A DNA stretch of 64,000 nucleotides from Mesorhizobium loti CJ3sym (GTDB lineage Bacteria > Pseudomonadota > Alphaproteobacteria > Rhizobiales > Rhizobiaceae), in contig NZ_AXAL01000001.1 of NCBI RefSeq assembly GCF_000472785.1, positions 183,070 to 247,069 on the forward strand, written 5' to 3'. Within the stretch, counting starts at the first letter, position 1. Each line of letters starts with the position of its first letter. Positions 55,445-64,000 of this stretch are shown here, piece after piece. The position numbers were made by a program, and so were the translations under genes. The notes beneath the pieces are model-generated. The model did no database searches and was not told the origin of the DNA. It was given only the letters and a program-made list of their open reading frames with translations.

Positions 55445-56067
55445 ACAGGCCAACTCTCTACGGCGCGGACTACAGCGTTTACGTGCGCATCGCGCGGATG
55501 GCGCTGGAGGAGAAAGGCATCGACTACGAGCTGGTGCCGCTCGACATCTTTGCCGCCAACGGCATCCCGGCCTGGTATCAGGAGCATCACCCGTTCGGCC
55601 GTATCCCGGCCTTCGAGCATGATGGTTTTCGCCTCTTCGAGACAAATGCAATCGCGCGCTATGTCGACGAGGCCTTCGACGGTCCGGCGCTGCAGCCTGC
55701 CGACGCACGCGGCCGCGCCAGGATGGGCCAGATGACAGGCATGCTCGACGCCTATGGCTACCGCGCCATGGTCTGGGACGTCGCGGTCGAACGGCTGGAA
55801 AAGGCTGAGCCGGATGAGACCCTGATCGCCGGTGGGCTTCGGCAGGCGGAGACCGTGCTCAGGGTGCTCACCTCACTCAAGGCGCCGGGAGCGTGGTTGC
55901 TGGGCGACCAGTTAACGCTCGCCGACCTGCATGCGGCTCCGATCGTCGGCTATTTCGTCAAGGCCGCCGAAGGCCAGAAGCTGCTGGCCGTGTTCCCCGA
56001 AATCCAGGGCTGGTACAAGCGCATCGCTGCTCGTCCGAGCTTTGCTCGCACCGAGAAGGCTGACTAG
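55441..56067 (+). CDS. Glutathione S-transferase family protein
   Basis: A 208-residue GST-fold protein. N-terminal domain: PTLYGADYSVYVRIARMALE, PFGRIPAFEHDGFRLFETNA with the cis-proline and the conserved Glu-Thr, and IARYVDEAFDGPALQP. C-terminal domain: AWLLGDQLTLADLHAAPIVG with the N-capping box Asp. I use the TTG at 55441, which overlaps the previous stop; an ATG at 55414 is possible. Substrate unknown. It is the third gene of the icd transcript. Confidence 0.9.
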   Translation: MNRPTLYGADYSVYVRIARMALEEKGIDYELVPLDIFAANGIPAWYQEHHPFGRIPAFEHDGFRLFETNAIARYVDEAFDGPALQPADARGRARMGQMTGMLDAYGYRAMVWDVAVERLEKAEPDETLIAGGLRQAETVLRVLTSLKAPGAWLLGDQLTLADLHAAPIVGYFVKAAEGQKLLAVFPEIQGWYKRIAARPSFARTEKAD

Positions 56068-56071
56068 CGCA

Positions 56072-56866
56072 TCAATCGGGAAGGTAGATCTCGGCCTTCA
56101 TGAAGGTTTTGGCGCGGCCGCTGATCAGCACGCGGTCATCGGCAAGTTCGCACAGCAAATGGCCGCCGCGTTGCGAGCACTGGAACGCCGAAAGCCTGGT
56201 CTCGCCCAGTTTCTCCGACCAGTACGGCACCAGTGTCGCATGGATCGAACCGGTCACCGGATCCTCGGGAATGCCCGCTGCCGGAGCAAAGTAGCGCGAT
56301 ACGAAATCGTGGCCGCCGCCGCGCGCGGTGACAACGACACCGAGCGGGTCGAAGGCCGCGATCCTGAACAGGTCCGGAACGAAGGATCGCACGGCCGCTT
56401 CATCGGCAAGCTCGACGAACAGGTTCTCGAAATTGCGAAAGCACGCGACCGCCCGGGCCGACACGCTGTCCTGAAGCGTGCGCGTCAATTCGACATCGAG
56501 CGGCTGTGGCGGGAAGCATGGCAGGTCAAGCCGATAGGCGCCGTCATGTTGCGAAACCCTGATCTCGCCGACCCGCGTCGCGAAGGCCATGTCGCTCGAC
56601 ACCTTGTAGGCTTCTGCCAGCACGTGTGCCGTGGCAAGCGTCGCGTGGCCGCAGAAATCGGCCTCATGCACAGGCGTGAACCAGCGCAGGTCCCAACCCG
56701 TGCCGTTCGGTCGTGCGAAGGCGGTTTCAGCCAGATTGTTCTCGTTGGCAACGGCCTGCATGACCTCGTCCGGCAGCCAGTCCTCCAGAATGAGGACGGC
56801 CGCCGGGTTGCCCTGAAAAATCCGATCGGCAAAAGCGTCGGCCTGATACATGGTCAGTGTCGGCAT
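56072..56866 (-). CDS. PhzF family isomerase-like protein
   Basis: A 264-residue protein of the PhzF/diaminopimelate-epimerase fold. It has YQADAFADRIFQGNPAAVLI with the first motif, NNLAETAFARP with the catalytic Glu, VHEADFCGHATLATAHVLAE and the C-terminal EDPVTGSIHATLVPYWSEK. The original PhzF acts in phenazine synthesis, but most homologues have unknown substrates and no phenazine genes are nearby. The ATG at 56866 has GGAGAAAG upstream. It converges on the GST gene. Confidence 0.9.
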   Translation of the reverse strand: MPTLTMYQADAFADRIFQGNPAAVLILEDWLPDEVMQAVANENNLAETAFARPNGTGWDLRWFTPVHEADFCGHATLATAHVLAEAYKVSSDMAFATRVGEIRVSQHDGAYRLDLPCFPPQPLDVELTRTLQDSVSARAVACFRNFENLFVELADEAAVRSFVPDLFRIAAFDPLGVVVTARGGGHDFVSRYFAPAAGIPEDPVTGSIHATLVPYWSEKLGETRLSAFQCSQRGGHLLCELADDRVLISGRAKTFMKAEIYLPD

Positions 56867-56913
56867 ATCTTTCTCCAGACCAGCCTTCGAAACATCCAGG
56901 CGGCAGGCGCGCA

Positions 56914-57393
56914 TTAGAAACTGATTTCCGGCCGGGTCACCATCAGCCAGAGGATCGCAAGCACCGCGCCAAAGGCTGGAAAACCGCACGCAAACCAGAT
57001 GCGAAACAGGCGCTTCTCCTCAGTGGGCAGCGGCGCGTTCTCGAGGGCCGCCTGCCGCGCCAGGTTGCGGATCCGAATTTGAATCCAGACCACCGGCAAC
57101 CAGAACAGGCCGGTTACGACATAGAGCAGCAAGGACAGCACGATCCAGCCTTCGGAGAGCGGCCAGCCCACTGCCCGCGCCAACAGCACCCCGGTGATCG
57201 GCTGGACGATGACGGCTGTTGCCGTGAAGATCGCGTCGGCGATGACGACCGTACCGGCGACATGGGCAACGAGTTCGGCGCGCCCGGTGCGTTGCGCCAT
57301 CAGCATGAAGAAGGCGATGCCGGCGCCCGTGCCGAACAGAACCGTGGCCCCGATGATGTGCGCCCAGCGCAGGAGGTCGGCCCAGAGGCTCAT
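56914..57393 (-). CDS. DUF2269 family membrane protein
   Basis: A 159-residue protein with four hydrophobic segments. It shows the DUF2269 pattern: LLRWAHIIGATVLFGTGAGI, VIADAIFTATAVIVQPITGV, WIVLSLLLYVVTGLFWLPVV, and a C-terminal helix GFPAFGAVLAILWLMVTRP. The two conserved His/aromatic positions in helix 1 suggest a possible redox or haem-related protein, but no function is established. The start overlaps the end of the SDR-DoxX gene by four bases, so the two are expressed together. Confidence 0.85.
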   Translation of the reverse strand: MSLWADLLRWAHIIGATVLFGTGAGIAFFMLMAQRTGRAELVAHVAGTVVIADAIFTATAVIVQPITGVLLARAVGWPLSEGWIVLSLLLYVVTGLFWLPVVWIQIRIRNLARQAALENAPLPTEEKRLFRIWFACGFPAFGAVLAILWLMVTRPEISF

Positions 57394-58689
57394 CGCTCGT
57401 CAAGCACGGCCAGCGCCACCAGCACCAGGCAAAGCATGGGGATTGTCTTGACCAGTGGCCCCAGCGGCGCGAGCCACAGCTCGGGAGCAAGAAGCGTCGA
57501 CGCGGCCAGATAGAACAGCGTGATCGCAATCATCGCCAGCAGCGCCGGCCTGGCCAAGGGCCGCACCAGGACCGTCGCGCCGACAAGTATGTCCGCGGCG
57601 CTGCCGGCCAGAACTGACAAATGGGCGAAATTCACCGACACGCCGCGCAAGACGAGGATGTCGGCGGCCTCATCTTGCCGGATAAGCGCAATGATGCCCG
57701 ACGCAAGCCAGAACAGCGATAGACAGCCGAAGACGACCGGCTTTGCCAGCCAGAGGCGCGCGAACCATCGCTCCTGGACATTGGCGGGCATGGCGGCCAG
57801 CGTTGCCTCCAGCGGCTGCAGCGGATGGTCGGAGATTTCGCTCCAAGGTGTGGGGTTGCCAGTGACGCCCCGCGCCAGCGCGGCAAGGGCGGCGCTGCGC
57901 AGAGGCGATCGCCAGCCAAGCAAGCCAAGGCCATCGGCAGCAACTGCCGCGATCCGGCCGAGAAGGGCCGGCATTGGCACCACCTTGGCCTGGGGCAGGC
58001 CAAGCCATGCGCGGAAGGCAACCAGGACATCGCCGAGCGAGTGGGCATCGGCTTCGACGAGATCGACCGCAGTGCGGGGTGGCAGGGATCCGGCGATCGC
58101 GCGTGACACGGCTTCTGCAACGTCAGTGACCGCCACGGTCTGGATCGGCTGGGGTGCCATGACGGCAGGGATAAAGCCGGGGAATGCCGCAAGCGCGCAC
58201 AAGTGCTGTCCCGCCATAGGCAGCATGCGCGATCACCAGGCCCGGCCGTAAGATCGTCCACTCCAACGAAGAGCGGGCGACTGCCTTGTCGCCTTGCGCC
58301 TTGGTGCTGAAAAAGACATTTGTCGAGGCGAGATCGGCGCCGATGGCGGAGATCTGCACCAAACGGCCGATACCGGCCTGTTCGCAGGCTGAGACCAACG
58401 CCACTACCGAGCCCCGGTGGATGGCGTCGAGGCGGTCGCGCGGGCCGTCCTGCAAGGCGCCCGCCGCATTGACCACCGCGTCCATGCCCGCGACCATCGG
58501 CAGCCAGTCTTCAGCGGTCAACAGTTGCGCCATGTCAGCCGCGATCCAGCCCACCGCCGGCCAGCGCCGCCTGGCATCTCTGATATCGCGGCCGAGGCCG
58601 ATCACCTGATGGCCGTCGCGAACCAGGCGCCCGACGACGGCTTCGCCGATCAGCCCATAGCCGCCAAGGACGAGCACACTTTTAGGCAT
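57390..58689 (-). pseudogene. SDR epimerase-like / DoxX-like fusion gene with a frameshift
   Basis: From the ATG at 58689 the protein begins SVLVLGGYGLIGEAVVGRLV, an NAD(P)-binding Rossmann turn. It continues through VVNAAGALQDGPRDRLDAIH and SSLEWTILRPGLVIAHAAYG to GGTALVRA near 58195. There this frame diverges into unrelated residues and stops at 58123. The adjacent frame takes over with LAAFPGFIPAVMAPQPIQTV and VTDVAEAVSRAIAG, then four hydrophobic C-terminal segments of DoxX/DUF4345 type. Joining the two gives a coherent protein of about 430 residues. One base seems to be missing near 58192. It is a true frameshift mutation or a sequence error. Confidence 0.82.
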
Positions 58690-58699
58690 GCGGTGACTT

Positions 58700-61366
58700 T
58701 CAGGCTGCCTCCAGCGCGGCCTTAACCGCGGCGATCGCATCATTGGCCTTCGAGGCATCCGGGCCACCGGCCTGCGCCATGTCAGGCCTTCCGCCACCGC
58801 CCTGCCCGCCCAACGCGGCCGACGCCACGCGCACCAGATCGACCGCGCTGAAGCGGCCGACGAGGTCGTCGGTGACAGCGACAACGACACTTGCCTTGTT
58901 GTCTTCGCCAGCGCCGACGAAGACGACAACGCCCGAGCCGAGCGAGGTCTTGCCGGCATCGGCCAGCGGCTTCAGATCCTTCGGCGAGACGCCCGATACT
59001 GCCTTGCCGAGGAAACCGACACCGGCGACGATCTCGTTCTCGGCTGGTGCGCCGGCAGCGGCACCGCCGCCAAGCGCAAGCTTCTTGCGCGCTTCGGTCA
59101 ATTCCTTCTCGAGCTTCTTGCGCTCCTCGAGCAGCGTCTCGACACGCGCCGGTACGTCGGCGGGCGAGATCTTCAGCACGGCTGCCGTCGCTTTCAGACG
59201 CCTGTCCTGCTCATCGAGATATTTTCGTGCGGCTTCGCCGGTCAGCGCCTCGATGCGGCGCACGCCGGCGGCGACCGCGCTGTCAGAGACGACACGTACC
59301 AGGCCGATATCGCCAGTTGCCCTGACATGGGTGCCGCCGCAGAGCTCAACCGAATAGGGCCGGTTTGCCTTGGCGCCATGCAGCCCCGTGCCCATCGACA
59401 CGACGCGCACCTCGTCGCCATACTTCTCGCCAAACAGCGCCATGGCGCCCTCGGCGATGGCATCGTCGACCGACATCAGGCGCGTCGTCACCGGGCTGTT
59501 CTGCACGACGATTTCATTCGCCATGCGCTCGACCTCTTCGAGATCCTCGGCTGAGATCGGTTTGTTGTGCGAGATGTCGAAACGCAGGCGCTCTGGCGCC
59601 ACCAGCGAGCCCTTCTGCGCGACATGGGTGCCCAGCACCTCGCGCAGCGCCTCATGGATCAGATGCGTCGCGGAATGGTTGGCACGTAGCCTCGCGCGCC
59701 GCGCGTGATCGACCTTCAATTCTACAGCGGCGCCCGTCTTGACCGTGCCGCTCGTCACCTTGCCGAGGTGCACGAACAGCCCATCGGCCTTCTTTTGCGT
59801 GTCCGAAATCTCGATCGAGAAGCCTTCGCCCGAGATGACACCGGTGTCGCCCATCTGGCCGCCGGATTCGCCATAGAACGGCGTCTGGTTGACGACGACA
59901 GCGACCGCGTCGCCCTTGCCGGCGCTGTCGACGGTCTTGCCGTCCTTGACCAGCGCCTGGACGAGGCCTTCCGCAGCTTCAGTCTCGTAACCGAGGAACT
60001 CGGTGGCACCAGCCTTTTCGCGGACCGAGAACCAGACTGTTTCGGTAGCGGCCTCGCCGGACCCCGTCCAATGCTTGCGCGCCTCGGCCTTCTGCTGCTC
60101 CATCGCATTGGTGAAGCCGGCAAGATCGACCGAGATGTTGCGCTGACGCAGAGCGTCCTGCGTCAGGTCGAGCGGGAAGCCATAGGTGTCATAGAGCTTG
60201 AAGGCCGTCTCGCCATCCAGCATGTCGCCGGCGTTGAGCGTTTCCGTCGCCTCGGAGAGCAGGCCGAGGCCGCGCACCAGCGTCTTGCGGAACCTGGTCT
60301 CCTCAAGCTTCAGCGTCTCGGTGATCAACTGTTCGCCGCGCAGCAGTTCGGGATAGGCCTGGCCCATCTCGCGCACCAGCGCCGGCACCAGCTTCCACAT
60401 CAGCGGCTCGCTCGCACCTAGCAACTGCGCGTGGCGCATGGCGCGGCGCATGATGCGGCGCAGCACGTAGCCGCGGCCTTCGTTCGACGGCAAGACACCG
60501 TCGGCGACCAGGAAAGAAGATGAACGCAGGTGATCCGCCATGACGCGGTAGGACGCCACAGTGTCCGCATCCGGAGCGCGCCCGAGCGCGGAGGACGCGG
60601 CATCGATCAGGTGGCGGAACAGATCGGTTTCGAAGACGCTTTCCACCCCCTGCAGGATGGACGCCATGCGCTCCAGGCCCATGCCGGTGTCGATGGACGG
60701 GCGCGGCAGGTCGACGCGCTCTTCCTTCGTCACCTGTTCATACTGCATGAACACCAGGTTCCAGAATTCGAGGAAGCGGTCGCCATCCTCTTCCGGGCTG
60801 CCGGGAGGCCCACCCCAAATGTGCTCGCCACGGTCGATGAAGATCTCAGAGCAGGGTCCGCAAGGACCGGTGTCGCCCATCGCCCAGAAATTGTCCGATG
60901 TCGCGATGCGAATGATGCGGTCGTCAGAGAAACCGGCGATTTTCTTCCAGAAGCCGGCCGCCTCGTCGTCGGTGTGATAGACGGTGACCAGCAGCTTGTC
61001 CTTCTTCAGCCCGAACTCCTTGGTGATCAGGTTCCAGGCAAGCTCGATGGCGCGCTCCTTGAAGTAATCGCCGAACGAGAAATTGCCGAGCATCTCGAAG
61101 AAGGTCAGGTGGCGCGCGGTGTAGCCGACATTGTCGAGGTCGTTGTGCTTGCCGCCGGCGCGAACGCTTTTCTGGGCAGTTGTGGCACGTGAATAGGACC
61201 GCTTCTCCAGGCCGGTGAAGACGTTCTTGAACTGCACCATGCCGGCATTGGTGAACATCAGCGTCGGGTCATTGCGCGGCACCAGCGGGCTCGAGGCCAC
61301 GACCTCGTGGCCCTCCTTGCGGAAATAGTCGAGAAAGGTCGACCGGATCTCGTTCACGCCACTCAT
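58700..61366 (-). CDS. alaS: Alanyl-tRNA synthetase
   Basis: An 888-residue class II synthetase that charges tRNA-Ala. N-terminal catalytic motifs are [20 protein letters not shown] and [20 protein letters not shown]. The editing domain zinc ligands are in [17 protein letters not shown] and [20 protein letters not shown]. The C-Ala region ends the protein. It lies downstream of recA as in many bacteria, but a recA terminator and a long leader separate them. The start ATG at 61366 overlaps the stop of a 30-codon upstream frame. Confidence 0.97.
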   Translation of the reverse strand: MSGVNEIRSTFLDYFRKEGHEVVASSPLVPRNDPTLMFTNAGMVQFKNVFTGLEKRSYSRATTAQKSVRAGGKHNDLDNVGYTARHLTFFEMLGNFSFGDYFKERAIELAWNLITKEFGLKKDKLLVTVYHTDDEAAGFWKKIAGFSDDRIIRIATSDNFWAMGDTGPCGPCSEIFIDRGEHIWGGPPGSPEEDGDRFLEFWNLVFMQYEQVTKEERVDLPRPSIDTGMGLERMASILQGVESVFETDLFRHLIDAASSALGRAPDADTVASYRVMADHLRSSSFLVADGVLPSNEGRGYVLRRIMRRAMRHAQLLGASEPLMWKLVPALVREMGQAYPELLRGEQLITETLKLEETRFRKTLVRGLGLLSEATETLNAGDMLDGETAFKLYDTYGFPLDLTQDALRQRNISVDLAGFTNAMEQQKAEARKHWTGSGEAATETVWFSVREKAGATEFLGYETEAAEGLVQALVKDGKTVDSAGKGDAVAVVVNQTPFYGESGGQMGDTGVISGEGFSIEISDTQKKADGLFVHLGKVTSGTVKTGAAVELKVDHARRARLRANHSATHLIHEALREVLGTHVAQKGSLVAPERLRFDISHNKPISAEDLEEVERMANEIVVQNSPVTTRLMSVDDAIAEGAMALFGEKYGDEVRVVSMGTGLHGAKANRPYSVELCGGTHVRATGDIGLVRVVSDSAVAAGVRRIEALTGEAARKYLDEQDRRLKATAAVLKISPADVPARVETLLEERKKLEKELTEARKKLALGGGAAAGAPAENEIVAGVGFLGKAVSGVSPKDLKPLADAGKTSLGSGVVVFVGAGEDNKASVVVAVTDDLVGRFSAVDLVRVASAALGGQGGGGRPDMAQAGGPDASKANDAIAAVKAALEAA

Positions 61367-61455
61367 GAGTGCTGCCTTTTCGAAGAAAACCGCCGGCTAA
61401 CCGGCGGAACTGGGTTCTGCTTTTCCAGAGATAGACTTGGCCTTTTAGCGGCCAT
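61363..61455 (-). CDS. Candidate leader peptide upstream of alaS
   Basis: A 30-codon frame, [18 protein letters not shown] then [12 protein letters not shown], whose stop overlaps the alaS start codon as ATGA. CAGGGTGAAGC precedes its ATG, giving a possible ribosome site. The frame runs through the hairpin at 61390-61407. It has two Ala codons at the very start (Met-Ala-Ala), as might be wanted for alanine sensing, but that is weak. Alternatively it is a chance frame. Confidence 0.35.
   Translation of the reverse strand: MAAKRPSLSLEKQNPVPPVSRRFSSKRQHS
61381..61407 (-). promoter_or_regulatory. Terminator-like hairpin just before alaS
   Basis: On the alaS strand CCGCCGG, loop TTAG, CCGGCGG, then TTTTCTTCG. 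The stem ends only 23 bases before the alaS ATG and lies downstream of where the alaS promoter must be. It could therefore be an attenuator rather than an ordinary transcript end. Confidence 0.5.
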
Positions 61456-61556
61456 GCTTCACCCTGTCCAGAAACACGGAATTGGGCCAATCCAATGCAT
61501 GTCGCCCAACAGTGACCTTGGTTTTGGGAGAACGACATGCATGAGAACAAAGACTT

Positions 61557-61596
61557 GAAGCGCGTCGTGTGAATCCGTTTCGACGCGACGCGCTTC
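61557..61596. repeat. Short palindromic repeat, family E
   Basis: Arms GAAGCGCGTCG and CGACGCGCTTC flank an 18-base centre containing GAATCCGTTTCGACG. A dispersed rhizobial-type palindrome between the recA terminator and the alaS leader. Confidence 0.72.
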
Positions 61597-61620
61597 AGCA
61601 GCCTTGCGGTCCCCCAAAAA

Positions 61621-61650
61621 CAAAAAACCGCCGGCTCGAAGGCCGGCGGC
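61621..61650 (-). terminator. Rho-independent terminator after recA
   Basis: On the minus strand CCGCCGGC, loop CTTCGA, GCCGGCGG, then TTTTTTG. It lies about 80 bases beyond the recA stop and should end the recA transcript. Confidence 0.92.
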
Positions 61651-61730
61651 TTGAAACGCGATACTACGGAACTCAGTTACTTAAGCGTCGGGCGATAGAC
61701 TGGATTTATGGCCGAACTCTGGCCATTTCC

Positions 61731-62834
61731 TTACATTGCGCCGGATTCTTCCTCGAAGCCATCGTCGCTTTCACCGCGCTCAGGGCCGCCATTTTCGAGA
61801 AATTTCTCGGCGATCAGACCGGCATTCTGCCTGAGCGCCAGTTCGATTTCGCGTGCCGTATCGGGATTGTCGCGCAGGAACAGTTTTGCATTCTCGCGAC
61901 CCTGGCCGAGACGCTGCGAATTGTAGGAGAACCAGGCGCCCGACTTCTCGACCACGCCGGCCTTGACCCCGAGATCGACCAGTTCGCCGGTCTTGGACAC
62001 GCCCTCTCCATACATGATGTCGAACTCGACAACCTTGAAGGGCGGCGCCAGCTTGTTCTTGACCACCTTGACGCGGGTCTGGTTGCCGACGACCTCGTCG
62101 CGGTCCTTGACCGAGCCGATGCGGCGGATGTCGAGGCGAACCGAAGCGTAGAATTTCAGCGCATTGCCGCCCGTCGTGGTTTCGGGCGAGCCGAACATGA
62201 CGCCGATCTTCATGCGGATCTGGTTGATGAAGATGACCATGGTGTTGGAGCGCGAGATCGAGGCGGTCAGCTTGCGCAGCGCCTGGCTCATCAGGCGAGC
62301 CTGAAGACCAGGCAACGAATCGCCCATCTCGCCCTCGATTTCGGCGCGCGGCGTCAGTGCCGCGACCGAATCGACCACCAGCACGTCGATGGCGCCGGAG
62401 CGCACCAGCGTATCGCAGATTTCCAGCGCCTGTTCGCCGGTGTCGGGCTGCGAGATCAGCAGGTTTTCAAGGTCGACGCCAAGCTTGCGGGCATAGACCG
62501 GATCAAGCGCGTGTTCGGCATCGACGAAGGCGCAGATGCCGCCCTTCTTCTGGGCTTCCGCCACGGTGTGCAGGGCCAGTGTCGTCTTGCCGGAGCTTTC
62601 CGGCCCATAGATTTCGACGATGCGTCCGCGCGGCAGGCCACCGACGCCAAGCGCGATGTCGAGGCCAAGCGAGCCGGTCGGCACCGTTTCAATCTCGACG
62701 ACCTGCTCGTTGGCGCCGAGCCGCATGATCGAGCCCTTGCCGAAAGCCCGCTCGATTTGCGACAGAGCCGCATCCAGAGCCTTTGATTTGTCCACTGCCT
62801 TGTCCTCTACAAGCCGCAAAGAATTCTGAGCCAT
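61731..62834 (-). CDS. recA: Recombinase A
   Basis: A 367-residue strand-exchange ATPase of homologous recombination and the SOS response. Walker A is [20 protein letters not shown], Walker B is [20 protein letters not shown], and loop L2 includes [20 protein letters not shown]. The acidic C-terminus ends [16 protein letters not shown], as expected. The ATG at 62834 begins [20 protein letters not shown]. Two degenerate LexA-box-like sites lie upstream. Confidence 0.98.
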   Translation of the reverse strand: MAQNSLRLVEDKAVDKSKALDAALSQIERAFGKGSIMRLGANEQVVEIETVPTGSLGLDIALGVGGLPRGRIVEIYGPESSGKTTLALHTVAEAQKKGGICAFVDAEHALDPVYARKLGVDLENLLISQPDTGEQALEICDTLVRSGAIDVLVVDSVAALTPRAEIEGEMGDSLPGLQARLMSQALRKLTASISRSNTMVIFINQIRMKIGVMFGSPETTTGGNALKFYASVRLDIRRIGSVKDRDEVVGNQTRVKVVKNKLAPPFKVVEFDIMYGEGVSKTGELVDLGVKAGVVEKSGAWFSYNSQRLGQGRENAKLFLRDNPDTAREIELALRQNAGLIAEKFLENGGPERGESDDGFEEESGAM

Positions 62835-62892
62835 GATACATCACCCCTTGGTCGTCAATGAAGGCCGGACAATTCGTAATCCCTGCCATTTT

Positions 62893-62907
62893 GTACCTTT
62901 TTTGTTC
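62893..62907. promoter_or_regulatory. Degenerate LexA-box-like site 1 upstream of recA
   Basis: GTAC, seven bases, GTTC: one mismatch to the alphaproteobacterial SOS box GTTC-N7-GTTC. It lies 59 bases upstream of the recA start codon, a suitable place for an operator. Confidence 0.5.
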
Positions 62908-62958
62908 TCATTTGGCAAGAGGCACCAACCAATTGAAAAACAAGTAATATCCCGATTT

Positions 62959-62973
62959 GTTCTTTTTTCGTAC
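62959..62973. promoter_or_regulatory. Degenerate LexA-box-like site 2 upstream of recA
   Basis: GTTC, seven bases, GTAC: one mismatch to GTTC-N7-GTTC, with the altered half on the opposite side from site 1. It lies in the recA-pfkB divergent gap, 66 bases from site 1. Confidence 0.4.
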
Positions 62974-63116
62974 CAGGACATCGAGCAGGATGCCCCTTTG
63001 CGTTGGGCCAGAGGGCTTGGCTGTTTCGATCCGCCGAATCGCCTCCCCTGCATGCGAAGCTCCGTCGCAGACCCTAGCGCTTGTGCGATGGGAATAACAA
63101 AGGTCATATCGCCGGC

Positions 63117-64000
63117 ATGGTGAAATCCGCAAAAATACTGGCCGTGGGCGGCGCTCATATCGACCGGCGTGGCCAGGTGTCCGGTGCTTACGTGCCGGCT
63201 GCCTCCAATCCCGGCACGATGCGCGAGGATGTCGGCGGCGGCGTCTTCAATGCGCTGCGCAGCACGGTGCGGCGAGGCGTCTCGGGCTCGCTGATGTCGA
63301 TGCGCGGCGGCGACGCCTCGGCCGAGACGGTTTCGCGCGCCATCGCCGAGGCCGGCATTGCCGATCTGTCGGCGGTGTTCCTCGACCGCACGACGCCGAG
63401 CTACACCGCGCTGATCGACAGCGAGGGCGAACTCATCACCGGCTTTGCCGACATGGCGCTCTACGACCTGGCGTTTCCCAAACAACTCAGGCGGTCCAAG
63501 GTCCGCGAGGCGATCGCCGATGCCGATGCCATCCTGTGCGACGCCAATCTGCCGACCTCGGCGCTGGAGCGGCTGGTCGGGCTTGCCGCTGGCAAGCCCG
63601 TATACGCCATTGCGATTTCGCCGGCCAAGGTGGTGCGGCTGATACCGGTGCTCGGGGCGCTGGCGCTGGTCTTCATGAACTGGCGAGAAGCAATGGCGCT
63701 GGCCGGCGTCCACGCGAATGCCACGCCACGCGAGATGGTCGACGGCTTGAGGTGCAGCGGCCTGAAATGCGGCCTGGTGACGGCGGGCGGCGCGCCGGTG
63801 TTGGGCTTCGATGCATCTGGCGCCTTCTCGGTCATGCCGCCTGCCCCCAGAAAAATTGCCGACGTCACCGGCGCCGGCGACGCACTGGCGGGAGCGACGG
63901 TCGCAGCCCTGCTGCGAGACGTACCGCTGCGCGAGGCCTTGCGCGAAGGCGTTGCCGCGGCGACGTTGGCCATCGAAAGCGCCAGCGCTGTCCCCGATTT
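63117..64000 (+). CDS. PfkB family carbohydrate/nucleoside kinase (partial, C-terminus missing)
   Basis: The frame runs open to the right edge, giving the first 294 residues. It begins VKSAKILAVGGAHIDRRGQV, has the PfkB N-terminal motif REDVGGGVFNALRSTVRRG, and near the edge the second signature KIADVTGAGDALAGATVAAL with the catalytic Asp. PfkB kinases phosphorylate sugars or nucleosides. The GAHIDR opening and small N-terminal strand recall pseudouridine kinases, which often sit before psuG, but the next gene is outside the window. Divergent from recA. Confidence 0.88.
   Translation, partial: MVKSAKILAVGGAHIDRRGQVSGAYVPAASNPGTMREDVGGGVFNALRSTVRRGVSGSLMSMRGGDASAETVSRAIAEAGIADLSAVFLDRTTPSYTALIDSEGELITGFADMALYDLAFPKQLRRSKVREAIADADAILCDANLPTSALERLVGLAAGKPVYAIAISPAKVVRLIPVLGALALVFMNWREAMALAGVHANATPREMVDGLRCSGLKCGLVTAGGAPVLGFDASGAFSVMPPAPRKIADVTGAGDALAGATVAALLRDVPLREALREGVAAATLAIESASAVPD

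Noticed and set aside
61269..61550. 93-codon frame overlapping the alaS start on the same strand
   Set aside because: It runs into alaS in a different frame and has no motif; only the shorter frame ending in ATGA was kept as a candidate.

Overview
The window is high-GC alphaproteobacterial chromosome, most likely Mesorhizobium or a close relative in the Rhizobiales. This rests on the order purC-purS-purQ ... purL-bolA-grxD, on a DUF1476 (F1-ATPase zeta type) gene, DUF2259, DUF3008 and DUF1127 proteins, and on several families of short palindromic intergenic repeats of rhizobial type. I saw no tRNA, rRNA, CRISPR array, integrase, transposase or prophage. The backbone is ordinary housekeeping DNA with small accessory inserts.

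Layout. 1-5 kb: the N-terminus of a DUF2233 protein, a BTLCP transglutaminase-like protease, a UppP-type phosphatase, a GFA protein, a 2OG-Fe(II) oxygenase, an AHSA1 protein and a stand-alone ParB-like domain. 5.2-10.9 kb: a tight plus-strand cluster of DMFase-like amidohydrolase, class III aminotransferase, BKACE, GNAT acetyltransferase and histone-deacetylase-fold amidohydrolase. It looks like a catabolic or salvage route for an unknown amide or amine. A class V PLP enzyme and an aldo-keto reductase face it. 13-17 kb: a J-domain-like protein without a normal start codon, small proteins and a hydrolase whose start lies in a repeat. 17.4-22.9 kb: a six-gene minus-strand operon (flavin reductase, CoxD-like AAA ATPase, CoxE-like VWA protein, split XdhC, molybdopterin-binding/nucleotidyltransferase fusion). 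This is the maturation kit of a molybdenum hydroxylase, without any hydroxylase subunit in the window.

23-31 kb: a periplasmic binding protein with a P1 peptidase, DUF2171, DUF2259, purB, a VOC protein and an HpaI-type aldolase. 31-43 kb: purine synthesis genes purC, purS, purQ and purL, interrupted by a membrane protein and by kptA (RNA 2'-phosphotransferase), whose end overlaps purQ. Then come GST, a lipoprotein, Pr6Pr, a MocR regulator, bolA and grxD. 43-51 kb: an MFS exporter, an IMPase-fold phosphatase, ttcA, rpsD, two tiny exported paralogues with a CX24C core, an RNB nuclease, murI and trmJ. 51.3-53.4 kb: a small accessory insert with an exported beta-helix protein, a decayed pyruvyl-transferase gene and orphan terminators. 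53.5-64 kb: icd, GST, PhzF, DUF2269, a frameshifted SDR-DoxX gene, alaS with an unusual leader, recA with degenerate LexA boxes, and the start of a PfkB kinase.

Functions are inferred by reading the proteins against known families; no database search was run.
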